Shown here: piece by piece, positions 45,246-54,188 of the stretch
Numbering within the stretch: the first letter of the stretch is position 1
Layout: each line of letters opens with the position of its first letter
From: RPQJ01 sp963700045
Lineage (GTDB): Bacteria > Pseudomonadota > Gammaproteobacteria > Steroidobacterales > Steroidobacteraceae
Direction of reading: 5' to 3'
Assembly (NCBI GenBank): GCA_963700045.1
Contig: CAVOWK010000008.1
Coordinates: forward strand, 1-64,000
Length of the DNA stretch: 64,000 bases
Made by a program: the position numbers and the translations under genes
The notes under the pieces: generated by a model
What the model saw: only the letters and a program-made list of their open reading frames with translations
Database searches by the model: none
What the model was told of the DNA's origin: nothing

Positions 45246-47339
45246 ATGTTTCGCAACGGTCGCCTCCTCTCCTCCCTCGCGTCTTCCATGCTCCTGTTCG
45301 CACTGGCTGGCCCGCTGCCCGCCGGCGCGCAGGAAGCAGCGGTAGCATTGCCGACCACCACCGCAGCCGACGCGGCGGCGGTCGAGCCGGCAATCCCGAA
45401 CTCGAGGTGTTTCAACTGCCACGACGATGCCGAGATGAAGGACGAGGCCGGCAAGTCAGTGGCCGTGCTTGAGGCCCAGTTCGCGGTCTCGGCGCACAAG
45501 AAGCTCGATTGCGTCGGGTGCCACACGGCGGCCCTGGGCGTGAAGCATAAAGGCAAGCGCCAGCCACTCGGACCCGTGTCCTTCGACGTGTGCATGGAAT
45601 GCCACGAGGACGAGATCACGCCTTTCCAGGGCAGCGTCCACGCCAGGGTCAAGGGTGGCAAGCCCGTAACGTGCGAGGGCTGCCACGGCAACGTGCACAC
45701 CTTCGTCCGCAGCAACAACCCGGCTGCGGCGATGGCGCCGCTCAACCAGGTTCGCAACTGCGGCGTCTGTCACGAAGACATGATGGAGGGCTATCTCTCC
45801 AGCGTGCACGCCAGGTCCCTGTTCGTCTCGGGTCTTACGGATGCCGCGCCCTCGTGCAGCGACTGCCACGGCAGCCACGACATCCAGCGGCACGACGCCG
45901 CCGGCGCGCGCACCTCGCACAAGATGAGCCCCGAGACCTGCGGCGAATGCCACAAGGGCATCCTCAAGGAGTGGGACGAGAGCGCGCACGGCGCGTTGTG
46001 GCGGGAAGGCAAGGACGGCCCGGTCTGCAGCACCTGCCACCAGGCGCACGCAATCCAGGACCCGACGACCGTCGCGATGCGGACCCATATGCCGAGCGAC
46101 TGCGGCAGCTGCCACGCGGACCTCTACAAGTCGTTCCACGACAGCTTCCATGGCAAATCGACCGCGGTCGGCCGGCGCCAGGCAGCGATGTGCTCGGACT
46201 GCCACACGCCGCACCACAACCTGCCGGCGAGCGACCCACGCTCGTCTGTCCACCCGGACAACCTGGCCAAGACCTGCGGTGCCAGCAATTGCCACGTCGG
46301 CCACGAGGTCAACGCCTCGTTCCTGACCTTCATGCCGCACAGCGATCCGATGGACGCTGAGCAGAACCCCTGGGTGCACTACATCTACCTGTTCATGACG
46401 CTGCTGCTGCTCGGCGTGTTCGGATTCTTCGGCCTGCATGCACTGCTCTGGCTGCAACGCACGCTGGTCGGCCGCCTGCGCGGCGAGTTCAAGGTCGAGC
46501 ACTTCGGGCCCGGGCCGTACGTGCGCCGGTTCACGACCACGCAGATGTGGCTGCATGTCTCGATCATCCTGAGCTTCCTGTTGCTCTCGGTGACCGGCCT
46601 GCCGCTCAAGTTCGCGGCGGCCCCGTGGGCGCCGGGCCTGATGACAGCGCTCGGCGGACCTGAGATCGCGAGCTTCCTGCACCGCTTCGCAGCGATCGTC
46701 ACGTTCGGCTACTTCGCCGTGCACCTGTCGATGCTGTTCCGCGACGTCGTGCTGAAGAAGCAGAGAGGCTTCTTCTGGGGCTGGCGCTCGATGACGCCGA
46801 ACCTCAAGGACGTCCAGGACCTGTGGGCGAACCTGAAGTACTTCCTGTATCTCGGCCCGCGCCCCGAGCTCGACCGCTGGGCGTACTGGGAGAAGTTCGA
46901 TTACCTGGCGGTGTTCTGGGGCGTCGGCATGATCGGCGTCTCGGGCTTGATGCTGTGGTATCCCGACTTCTTCACACAGTTCCTGCCGGGTTGGGCACTG
47001 AACGCCGCCTACATCATCCACAGCGACGAAGCCCTGCTCGCCACGGGCTTCATCTTCCTGTTCCACTTCTTCCACACGCACCTGCGTCCCGAGAGCTTCC
47101 CGATGGATCCGGTGATCTTCACGGGCAGCATGCCGCTGCATCGCTTCAAGGAAGACCGGCCGCTGGAGTATCAGCGCATGGTGGAGACCAACACGCTGGA
47201 GCAGCACTTCGTGCCGGCGCCAACCAAGGCGCAGATACAGGTGGCGCACGTGTTCGGCTTCACCGCCGTCGCGATCGGCGTGTGGCTGGCGTTCCTGATC
47301 TTCAGGGCGCTCGCCAGCGGTGCGATGCATCTGTTCTAG
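45246..47339 (+). CDS. Multiheme cytochrome c fused to a cytochrome b561-type membrane domain
   Basis: A 697-residue quinone-linked electron transfer protein. A signal peptide (to GAQEA, about residue 25) is followed by a periplasmic multiheme domain with ten CXXCH motifs: CFNCH, CVGCH, CMECH, CEGCH, CGVCH, CSDCH, CGECH, CSTCH, CGSCH and CSDCH. One CX4CH site (CGASNCH) follows, up to eleven hemes. From about residue 375 there are four or five helices with histidines (WLHVSIILSF, FLHRFAAIVTFGYFAVH, FIFLFHFFHTHL) suitable for two b hemes, as in b561/NrfD-like quinol oxidoreductases. It probably exchanges electrons between the quinone pool and periplasmic cytochromes. A NapC-like gene follows 172 bases downstream. 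Confidence 0.9.
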   Translation: MFRNGRLLSSLASSMLLFALAGPLPAGAQEAAVALPTTTAADAAAVEPAIPNSRCFNCHDDAEMKDEAGKSVAVLEAQFAVSAHKKLDCVGCHTAALGVKHKGKRQPLGPVSFDVCMECHEDEITPFQGSVHARVKGGKPVTCEGCHGNVHTFVRSNNPAAAMAPLNQVRNCGVCHEDMMEGYLSSVHARSLFVSGLTDAAPSCSDCHGSHDIQRHDAAGARTSHKMSPETCGECHKGILKEWDESAHGALWREGKDGPVCSTCHQAHAIQDPTTVAMRTHMPSDCGSCHADLYKSFHDSFHGKSTAVGRRQAAMCSDCHTPHHNLPASDPRSSVHPDNLAKTCGASNCHVGHEVNASFLTFMPHSDPMDAEQNPWVHYIYLFMTLLLLGVFGFFGLHALLWLQRTLVGRLRGEFKVEHFGPGPYVRRFTTTQMWLHVSIILSFLLLSVTGLPLKFAAAPWAPGLMTALGGPEIASFLHRFAAIVTFGYFAVHLSMLFRDVVLKKQRGFFWGWRSMTPNLKDVQDLWANLKYFLYLGPRPELDRWAYWEKFDYLAVFWGVGMIGVSGLMLWYPDFFTQFLPGWALNAAYIIHSDEALLATGFIFLFHFFHTHLRPESFPMDPVIFTGSMPLHRFKEDRPLEYQRMVETNTLEQHFVPAPTKAQIQVAHVFGFTAVAIGVWLAFLIFRALASGAMHLF

Positions 47340-47359
47340 CGGCGCAATCGTGCATCGCT

Positions 47360-47389
47360 GCCGGCCGGCGGAATGTCCCGCCGGCCGGC
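47360..47389. other. Perfect 12-bp GC hairpin between two cytochrome genes
   Basis: GCCGGCCGGCGG pairs exactly with CCGCCGGCCGGC around a 6-base loop (AATGTC), 20 bases after the b561-type gene. No T-tract follows, so it is probably an mRNA-stabilising or attenuating structure rather than a full terminator. Confidence 0.7.
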
Positions 47390-47511
47390 CGTCGTATCGA
47401 TTGGTGATGAGCACGGCCCGGAGATATGCTTGCGCCTGGAAGCAAGGCTGGGCGCGCGTCACCGGCGTTTGTGGACAACGAACAACCAGATAACAGGGTC
47501 GGGCTCAATTC

Positions 47512-48993
47512 ATGATCAAGCATTTCTTCGCGGCAATCACCGGCAACATCATCAGCCTCATCGGCACGCTGATGATGGTGGTGAGCCTGCTGTTCATCCT
47601 GGCACTGCTGGTGATGCAGGCGATGGGCTTCCAGGGCGGTGCCTACCTCGGCATCGTGACATTCGTCGTGCTGCCGATGATGTTCCTCGCCGGCACCTTC
47701 ACGGTCCCCCTGGGCATCTGGCTGAAAAAGCGTCGCGACGCGAAAGCCGCTGCCGAGGGCAAGCCCGTCGGTCACCTGCCGGTCATCGACCTCAACAGGG
47801 AAAGCACTCGCGGCGTGCTGCTCGGTTTCATAGCGCTGGCGGTGCCGGTCATCGCTCTCGCGGCCGGCCTGACCTTCAAGGCCGTCCATTACATGGACTC
47901 GACCGAGTTTTGCGGCATGGCGTGCCATCAGGTCATGGAGCCGGAGCACACCGCCTTCCAGCGCTCGCCGCACGTTCGCGTCGGCTGCGCCGGCTGCCAC
48001 ATCGGCCCGGGCGCGCAGTGGTTTGTGAAAGCCAAGATATCCGGTTCGTGGCAGCTGATCGCGGTCGCCTTCGACCTGTACCCGCGGCCGATCCCGACGC
48101 CGGTGCACTCGCTGCGCCCTGCCAACGGCACCTGCGAACAGTGCCACTGGCCGACCAAGTTCGTGGGCGAACGGCTCAAGGTCCGCACGCATTACGCGGA
48201 GGACGAAGCCAACACGGAAATGAAGACGGCGCTGATGGTCAAGGTGGGTGGCAAACAGGCGGGCCAGTCACAGGGAATCCACTGGCATGTCGACCCGAAC
48301 CACCAGGTCCGCTACCGGGCCGACCCGACCCGCGAAACCATGTACGAGGTCGAGCTGACGGACCTGGCCGAGGGGGGCACGAAGAAGCTGTTCAAGGGCG
48401 AGAAGGCGGCTCCCGAGGGCACCGAATGGCGCACCATGGATTGCGTCGACTGCCACAATCGCGCCTCGCACATCTATCGCAGCCCGGAGTTCGAGGTCGA
48501 CCTCGCACTGGAGGAAGGCCGCATCGACCGCTCACTGCCGTACATCCGGCGGGAAGGCCTGCGAATCATCACGGAGAAGGAATACGCGTCGCACGCCGAG
48601 GCACGCGACGGCATCGCGGCCGCCGTGAAGGCGTTCTACGTGCAGAGTTATCCCGACCTCGCTGGCACGCCAGCCGTCGAGCAGGCTGGCAAGGCGCTCG
48701 GCGACGCGTACGCGTGGAACAATTTCCCGCACATGAAAGTGAAGTGGAACACCTACCCGAACCACGTCGGGCACCAGGAGTCGCCGGGTTGCTTCCGCTG
48801 TCACGACAACAAGCACAAGACGGACGACGGCGCGAAGATCGGCAAGAAGTGCAGCACGTGCCACAACATCGTGGCCGAGGAGGAGAGCAACTCCCCGCTG
48901 CTGCAGGAACTCGGCCTGCAGGAGGCGCCGCCTGAGCCGGCGCCGGCCGCGGAAGCCGCGGCAACCGAAGCTGCGGCAACCCCGACCACCTGA
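47512..48993 (+). CDS. NapC/NirT-like multiheme membrane cytochrome c
   Basis: A 493-residue membrane-anchored cytochrome. There are three N-terminal helices (about 12-36, 42-68 and 100-122), where classical NapC has one. Then come FCGMACHQVM (a CX3CH site, as in NapC/NrfH-type first hemes), CAGCH, CEQCH, CVDCH, CFRCH and CSTCH. The text SPHVRVGCAGCHIGPGA and HSLRPANGTCEQCHWP matches NapC/NirT. The C-terminus is an Ala/Glu/Pro-rich tail. It likely oxidises menaquinol or ubiquinol and passes electrons to a periplasmic partner. A terminator follows at 49021. Confidence 0.88.
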   Translation: MIKHFFAAITGNIISLIGTLMMVVSLLFILALLVMQAMGFQGGAYLGIVTFVVLPMMFLAGTFTVPLGIWLKKRRDAKAAAEGKPVGHLPVIDLNRESTRGVLLGFIALAVPVIALAAGLTFKAVHYMDSTEFCGMACHQVMEPEHTAFQRSPHVRVGCAGCHIGPGAQWFVKAKISGSWQLIAVAFDLYPRPIPTPVHSLRPANGTCEQCHWPTKFVGERLKVRTHYAEDEANTEMKTALMVKVGGKQAGQSQGIHWHVDPNHQVRYRADPTRETMYEVELTDLAEGGTKKLFKGEKAAPEGTEWRTMDCVDCHNRASHIYRSPEFEVDLALEEGRIDRSLPYIRREGLRIITEKEYASHAEARDGIAAAVKAFYVQSYPDLAGTPAVEQAGKALGDAYAWNNFPHMKVKWNTYPNHVGHQESPGCFRCHDNKHKTDDGAKIGKKCSTCHNIVAEEESNSPLLQELGLQEAPPEPAPAAEAAATEAAATPTT

Positions 48994-49020
48994 GCACCTG
49001 CAACGAGGTGCGAATGATCA

Positions 49021-49053
49021 GACCCCGGTCAGGTGGCCGGGGTCTTTTCTTTG
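49021..49053 (+). terminator. Rho-independent terminator after the NapC-like gene
   Basis: An 8-bp perfect stem, GACCCCGG/CCGGGGTC, with an 8-base loop is followed by TTTTCTTTG, 28 bases after the stop codon. Confidence 0.88.
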
Positions 49054-49086
49054 CAGACGGACGCTGACGCAGGCCGGGCGCGGGCC

Positions 49087-49396
49087 CTACTTGAGCTTTG
49101 CGTAATACGCCGCCAGGTCGGCAATCTGCGCGGCACTGACCTTTTTCGCCTCCTTGATCATCTTGGGGTTCTTGGTGCGGGTCCCGTTCTGGTATTCCTG
49201 CATCGCCTTGGTGAATTTTTCCACGGACATTCCGGCAATGGCCGGATAGTCATCGTCGCCGGCGCCGTCGTCGCCATGACAGTCGATGCAACTCTCCTCC
49301 GCCAGCGCCTTGCCCGCGGCAACGTCCGCGGCATGGGCTGGAGCAGCAAGCAGCGCCAGGGCAGCGAGCATCACCGATAGCATTGATTCGTTTCAT
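49087..49396 (-). CDS. Monoheme cytochrome c (class I), start region probably frameshifted
   Basis: A periplasmic cytochrome c of about 100 residues. The heme motif CIDCHGDDGAGDDDYPAIAG is followed by MSVEKFTKAMQEYQNG, with a candidate Met ligand in NPKM, and ends ISAAQIADLAAYYAKL-like. The main frame can only start at 49383 (MLSVMLAALALLAAPAHA), which lacks basic residues. An ATG at 49396 (MKRI), in another frame and 8 bases after GAGGA, gives a normal signal leader, so one indel near 49384-49390 is suspected. It lies downstream of the NrfD-like gene on the same strand, so it may be the electron carrier of that module. Confidence 0.8.
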
Positions 49397-49440
49397 CACG
49401 TAGATCCTCGTAGTACTTCCCAGTTGGTCAAGGCCCGGTC

Positions 49441-50664
49441 TCAACTCCCGGTCGGCGAGTGACTCTCCATCCAGCGCGGCGGCAGCAGCCGGTACAGCAC
49501 GGTCAGTATGATGAACGGCAGCGCAAGAAGCATCAGCGCCGTCATCAGGCTTTCGATGCCGGTCAATCTCCATCTTGTAGGCCATGAGCCCGCGAAAGCT
49601 CTTCGAAAAGAGCTGGCCGCCGATCACCACGTTCCAGCGCATGCTGAAGATCCCCACCAGGATCAGCAGCGACGAGGTGAAATACAGCAGCCGGCGCAGG
49701 TCCTCGTTGACGCGCGCGATGCGGACAGAAGGCGATAATCAGGAGCGGCAGCAGCATGCCGAGCAACAGCTGCACGATGACCATGCTCGGTGAACAGCCT
49801 CGAGGACACCAGCTGCGTCAGGATGCCGATCGACTCTTCGCTCTGATAGATACGGTGGATGTAGTCCAGCGCCTCCAACGCGAAGTCGACGATGATCGCC
49901 ACCAGCAGGAACTGCCCGATCTTGTCTAGGCAGCGCATGTCGAGCTTCTCGTTGCGCAGCAGGCTGACCAGTATGTAGAGGAACATCACCATCGCGATGC
50001 CCGAGACGATCGCCGACATCAGGAACACGATCGGCATGAGCACGCTGCCCCACCATGGGTTGGCTTTGACCGAGCCGAAGATGAACCCGACGTAACCGTG
50101 CAGCAGGAATGCGGACGGAATGCCTATGATCGTGACGAACTTGCTGGCCTTCTTGTCGAAGGCCAGCGCCTCGGGGCTCAGATCCTTCGAGAACAGCGAC
50201 AGGGCGCCGTATATCCACCTCATAACGGCCCTTGGCCCGCTGCGCCATCAGGATCATCTGCGCCCGGTACTCGAACCAGATCTCGATCAGCAGGATGCCG
50301 AGCAGGTACCAGAGATACACGAATCCGAACATTGCCATCGCCGACGTCGGCTGCGGCGTCATGAATATCTCGTAGGCACGCTCCGGGTGCCCCAGGTGCA
50401 GCTGCAGCGGCATCCCGCCACCAGCATGAACGCGAGCGCGGTCAGCAGCGCGAGCCGGTAGATGGGCTGCACCTCCACGACGTTGAACACCTTGACCAGC
50501 GACGCGAGGATGAAGGCGCCGGCGACGATGCCCGTGATGTAGGGATACACCACGATCAGGATCGCCCATTGGGTCTCTACTTCATTCGGGTAGATGAACC
50601 CGACCACCTGGCTGAGCTGGTGGCTCAACTGCTGGTAGAGGCTCTCGGGGATGGCGCTGCTCAT
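49441..50664 (-). pseudogene. NrfD/PsrC-like integral membrane quinone subunit, multiply frameshifted
   Basis: Joined across frames this is a protein of about 407 residues with eight to nine helices, the NrfD/PsrC plan: EVETQWAILIVVYPYITGIVAGAF at the start, YEIFMTPQPTSAMAMFGFVYLWYLLG, then SAFLLHGYVGFIFGSVKANPWW. NrfD proteins exchange electrons with membrane quinones without heme. The frame changes five times, at about 50415, 50235, 49788, 49730 and 49570, each time with the family sequence resuming, and the C-terminus ends PPRWMESHSPTGS. Clustered indel errors are more likely than true decay. It is the third gene of the octaheme-FeS-NrfD unit and overlaps the FeS gene by four bases. Confidence 0.78.
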
Positions 50665-51421
50665 CGCACTTCTCCGTCGAGCTTGGCGTAGAGCACCTTG
50701 GGCTCGGTGTTGAGGTCCGGCTTGAGCACACTGATCGGGTTGACGCGATGGAAGCGCACCAGGCGATCCGCCCTGCCCTTCAGGTCGCCGAAGATGCGTG
50801 CCTCGGTCGGGCAGACTTCGACACAGGCTGGCAGCAGGCCCTCGGTGATGCGGTGGTAGCAGAACGTGCACTTGTCCGCGGTGCCTGTCTTCGGGTTCAG
50901 GTAGCGCGCCCCGTACGGGCAGGCCTGGATGCAGTATCGGCAGCCGATGCAGCGCTTCGCGTCCACGAGCACCACGCCGTCCTGCGTCTGGAAAGTCGCG
51001 CCCACCGGGCAGACCTGGACGCACGGCGGGTGCGCGCACTGGTTGCACAGCTTCGGCACGAAGAACGTGCGCACGACGGTCGGGTCCTCGGGCGCCGCCT
51101 GTTCCGGCGGCCCGCGCGCGTGCTGATGCACTCGACGGTGGTCTCGCCGTTCTGGCGAATCTGGTAGCGCTCGATCCACGTGCGGAAGAAGAACGGTTCC
51201 TCCGGCACGTCGTTCTCGGCCTTGCAGGCCTCGACGCAACGGTTGCAGCCGATGCACTTGTCGACGTCGATGCCCATGCCGTACCAGTGCCTTGTGGCGT
51301 CGTAGTCCGGCGGCGTCTTCGCGGGTTCCGCCTTCCCCTCGGCCTCGGTCGCCAGTGCCTGCAGCGTTGCCGCGGCCGGGAAGAAGAGGATCGCGTCCTT
51401 GAGGAAATCGCGCTTGTTCAT
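50661..51421 (-). CDS. NrfC/DmsB-like 4x[4Fe-4S] ferredoxin subunit, frameshifted
   Basis: An iron-sulfur electron-transfer subunit of about 252 residues with four clusters: CIGCNRCVEAC, CNQCAHPPCVQVC, CIGCRYCIQACP, and a fourth split site that begins CTFC and ends CVEVCP. The N-terminus MNKRDFLKDAILFFPAAATL looks like an export leader with a reduced Tat-like motif (KRDFLK, single Arg), so periplasmic location is plausible. One frame change lies at about 51115, between ECISTRA and RGPPEQAAPEDP. It sits between the octaheme cytochrome (ATGA overlap at 51418) and NrfD-like genes, matching CcNrfCD-type quinone modules. Confidence 0.85.
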
Positions 51422-52163
51422 TTGCGTCCCTCGGGCAAGTGGGGGTAGTGGCACTCCCAGCACATGTAGGTGCCGCCGTGCCTGGCGAGATCGATCATGG
51501 CCTTCGAGGCGGCCGGGTCCGTTGAGCCGGCCACGTGGCAGGGGGCACACATCTCGCGGCTGTCGGGCTTGGTCGGCAGGGCCACGGCGTGGCTCGGTCA
51601 TGTGCCGCTCGTCGACCGTATGGCAACTGGAGCACTCACCAGCGCATGCGTGGACAAGGCCTTGGTGCGCTCGATGCGGCCGTGGCAACCCCCGCACTCC
51701 TCGGCGTCTTCGGCGGCACGGGATCGTGCGCCTCGTGGCAGGACAGGCACTTCTTGCGTGGCTTGTGCTGCTGGGGGTCGACCTGCGGGAAACCGTTGGG
51801 ACGTGACGGCGTCGTAGGCGTGGCAGCCCAGGCAGAACTCCCGTTCGCGCGGCCGGGGCGGCTTGCTGAGCGTTCTCGTCCGTCGCGTGGGCAGCCGCGG
51901 GACCGTGGCAGTTCTCACAGCCGACCTTGCGGTGGGCGCCCGCCGTATTTAGTTCCTGGAACTGTTCCTCGTGGCACTCACGGCAGGCCGCGACTCCCGC
52001 ATGGTGCAGCGGCTTGGCCATCTCCCGCACGACCGTGGCCGCCTGATGCGGCTCAGCGCGAGAACATCGACGGCGGAAGAATCACGAAACGCAGCAACAG
52101 GACCATTGCCACGATGGCGGCGATGACGATGCCGAGACGCGTCACCTGCTCAGGTAATTTCAC
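51418..52163 (-). pseudogene. Membrane-anchored octaheme cytochrome c, multiply frameshifted
   Basis: Joined across frames this is about 247 residues. A GTG start at 52163 gives VKLPEQVTRLGIVIAAIVAM, one membrane anchor. Eight heme motifs follow: CRECH, CENCH, CLGCH, CLSCH, CGGCH, CSSCH, CAPCH and CWECH. The protein ends CHYPHLPEGRK, with its stop overlapping the FeS gene start. The frame changes six times within 746 bases (about one per 120), yet every heme site is intact. This density points to poor sequence here. It probably accepts electrons from the FeS-NrfD pair, or donates to it, in the periplasm. Confidence 0.72.
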
Positions 52164-52166
52164 GGA

Positions 52167-53948
52167 TCAGTCCCCCACTGCTTGAGCCATGCCCGGGGTC
52201 ACGCGGGCTTTGTCGCCGCCACGGCGCAGGCGCGGCGCGATGATGAGTGCGGCACCGTAGAGCGCCAGCGCGATGAACAGCGTCGCCGGTCGCGAGAACT
52301 TGAAGTCCTGCGCAACCATCTTCAGGCCGATCACGACCAGGAGTGGATAGACCAGCCACGTCCACTCGCGGAATCGCGCCTGACGACCGGCCCACGCAAT
52401 CGCCAGCGCAGCCACGGCGAGCACTGCAGTGCGCAATGTGGCGAGCGCGCCGAGGTCCACGCTGCGATCGGCCAGCCCGGCTGCGACCGGAGCGAGCACG
52501 CCAATCACCGCGCCACAGGCAACCCAGACGAGAACCACGACGACAATGAGCCTCAACCCGCTGGCCAGTACGCCACCGTCTGGATCAGGTCGAGCCGCTG
52601 CCAACCATGCCGACAGCGCGCCCGCGAACAGCGTGACGATCATCACGGCACTGGGTAGCAACCAGGGCCCGACGGGGTTGACTGCCAGCGCCCACGCGCC
52701 GTATCGCAGTGCCTGTGACGCGACGCTGGCCGCGACGACGTAGGCCGCGCCATGGAGCAGCAGGTACAGCCGGCCGGTGCGAGACCACATTCCGGCGGCA
52801 ATCACCGCTAACACCGCGAATACCACGGCAATCCAATGCTCACGAGCCACGAGAGCGAGGCCGGCCACGACCAGCACGAGCGCGAGCGACGAGTAGAAGT
52901 ACTGGTTCCGCTCGAAGTCCCGGCGTCCTTCAATGAACACGAAAGTCACGACGTAGCATGCGGTCCCAATGGCCAGGCTGATCACTCCGATCGCAGCCGG
53001 CAGTACTCCGGTGGCTTGCGTCAGCATGATGGTCCCGACGAATGCAATGATCAGCGCGGCCGCCACTTGCACGATTTCGAACAGGGCAATGCTGCGGCCG
53101 CGGATTAGCGTGCGCACGGCGACACTGACGAAGTAGGCCGCGAGCAGCGACCATTGCAGCATCAAGGCGATGCGGTACGCGTCGAGGTGTTCTGGAGTCA
53201 GTGCACGCAACGTCACACCAACGACGACCGCGTCTGCCACCAGTGCCACAGGCCAGCGGATCCCCGTCCAGCCGCGCGAGTAGCCCAGCCACAGCGTCGT
53301 CACTCCGAGGACGATCAGGTAAAGGCCGATCGGGACGATGACCCCGGTCCTGGCCAGCAGCACGAGGCTGGTCGGCAGGGCTGCGAGGATCGCGACCCAC
53401 GCGATGGCGCGCAGGCGCTGGCGCCACCCGACGAGCAGCATGGCCACGGTCAGGATCAACAGGCCCAGGGTGCTGCCCTCACCAGTCAGCACTTTGAACC
53501 GGGTCGTCGCCTCGACCAGCAGCGGGAACATGACCATGGCCGCGGCAAGCGCATGGACCACGGAGCTCGATGCCAGTCCAAGTCGACCCGCGCGGTCGGC
53601 GAGGACGAGCCAGATCAGCCCGTATGCGAACGCCAGGGCGATGCCGACCTGTGGCGAAAGCAGGCCCGCTTCCGTCATCGCACGCAGAAAAAATCCACCT
53701 GCGAGAACGAGGAAGAGTCGGCCGACGAGGGAAAGGACGGCGATCGGATCGTACGGGTCCCGCTTCGCCCGGCCAGGTGACTCGTCTATCGGCCGTGGTT
53801 GCGCAGGCAACCCGGCAGGAGCATCGGCCGCGACGCTCGCAACAGCAGGAGGCGCCGCTTCCAGGACGTCGATCCGTTGTTTGAGCGACTCGACCGTGGA
53901 CCGCAGTTGCTCGACAGTAGATTCGAGACGGGCGAGACGATCGCCCAT
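52167..53948 (-). CDS. Multi-pass membrane protein with N-terminal coiled coil (DUF2339-like)
   Basis: A 593-residue protein. The N-terminus MGDRLARLESTVEQLRSTVE is a short coiled coil, followed by an Ala/Pro-rich linker to about residue 75. About 18 hydrophobic helices then run to the end (first VLSLVGRLFLVLAGGFFLRAM, last FIALALYGAALIIAP). The topology resembles DUF2339 membrane proteins, whose function is unknown. It abuts the octaheme gene start by three bases on the same strand, but it is of different character. The ATG at 53948 has GGGGTGA upstream. No catalytic motif is recognised. Confidence 0.7.
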   Translation of the reverse strand: MGDRLARLESTVEQLRSTVESLKQRIDVLEAAPPAVASVAADAPAGLPAQPRPIDESPGRAKRDPYDPIAVLSLVGRLFLVLAGGFFLRAMTEAGLLSPQVGIALAFAYGLIWLVLADRAGRLGLASSSVVHALAAAMVMFPLLVEATTRFKVLTGEGSTLGLLILTVAMLLVGWRQRLRAIAWVAILAALPTSLVLLARTGVIVPIGLYLIVLGVTTLWLGYSRGWTGIRWPVALVADAVVVGVTLRALTPEHLDAYRIALMLQWSLLAAYFVSVAVRTLIRGRSIALFEIVQVAAALIIAFVGTIMLTQATGVLPAAIGVISLAIGTACYVVTFVFIEGRRDFERNQYFYSSLALVLVVAGLALVAREHWIAVVFAVLAVIAAGMWSRTGRLYLLLHGAAYVVAASVASQALRYGAWALAVNPVGPWLLPSAVMIVTLFAGALSAWLAAARPDPDGGVLASGLRLIVVVVLVWVACGAVIGVLAPVAAGLADRSVDLGALATLRTAVLAVAALAIAWAGRQARFREWTWLVYPLLVVIGLKMVAQDFKFSRPATLFIALALYGAALIIAPRLRRGGDKARVTPGMAQAVGD

Positions 53949-54188
53949 GACGTCACCCCACTGCTCACCGGCTGAAAAATTGAAGGCTTTTCCGAGTCCA
54001 GCTCGCGGCCTGCCCGCGAAACTCCTGCTGCTGCCGGATGACAACATCGTGCAGCGCAACAATTCATGAGGGCTTGCGCGTAGAAATCGCTGCAACTGCG
54101 CAGCTGCGAAGACGAGCGGACAGGGGGCGGACGCAGTCGGTGCCTGGCCTGTCCGGACGTGCTGCACTGTGCGATGCTCGCGCGCCTC

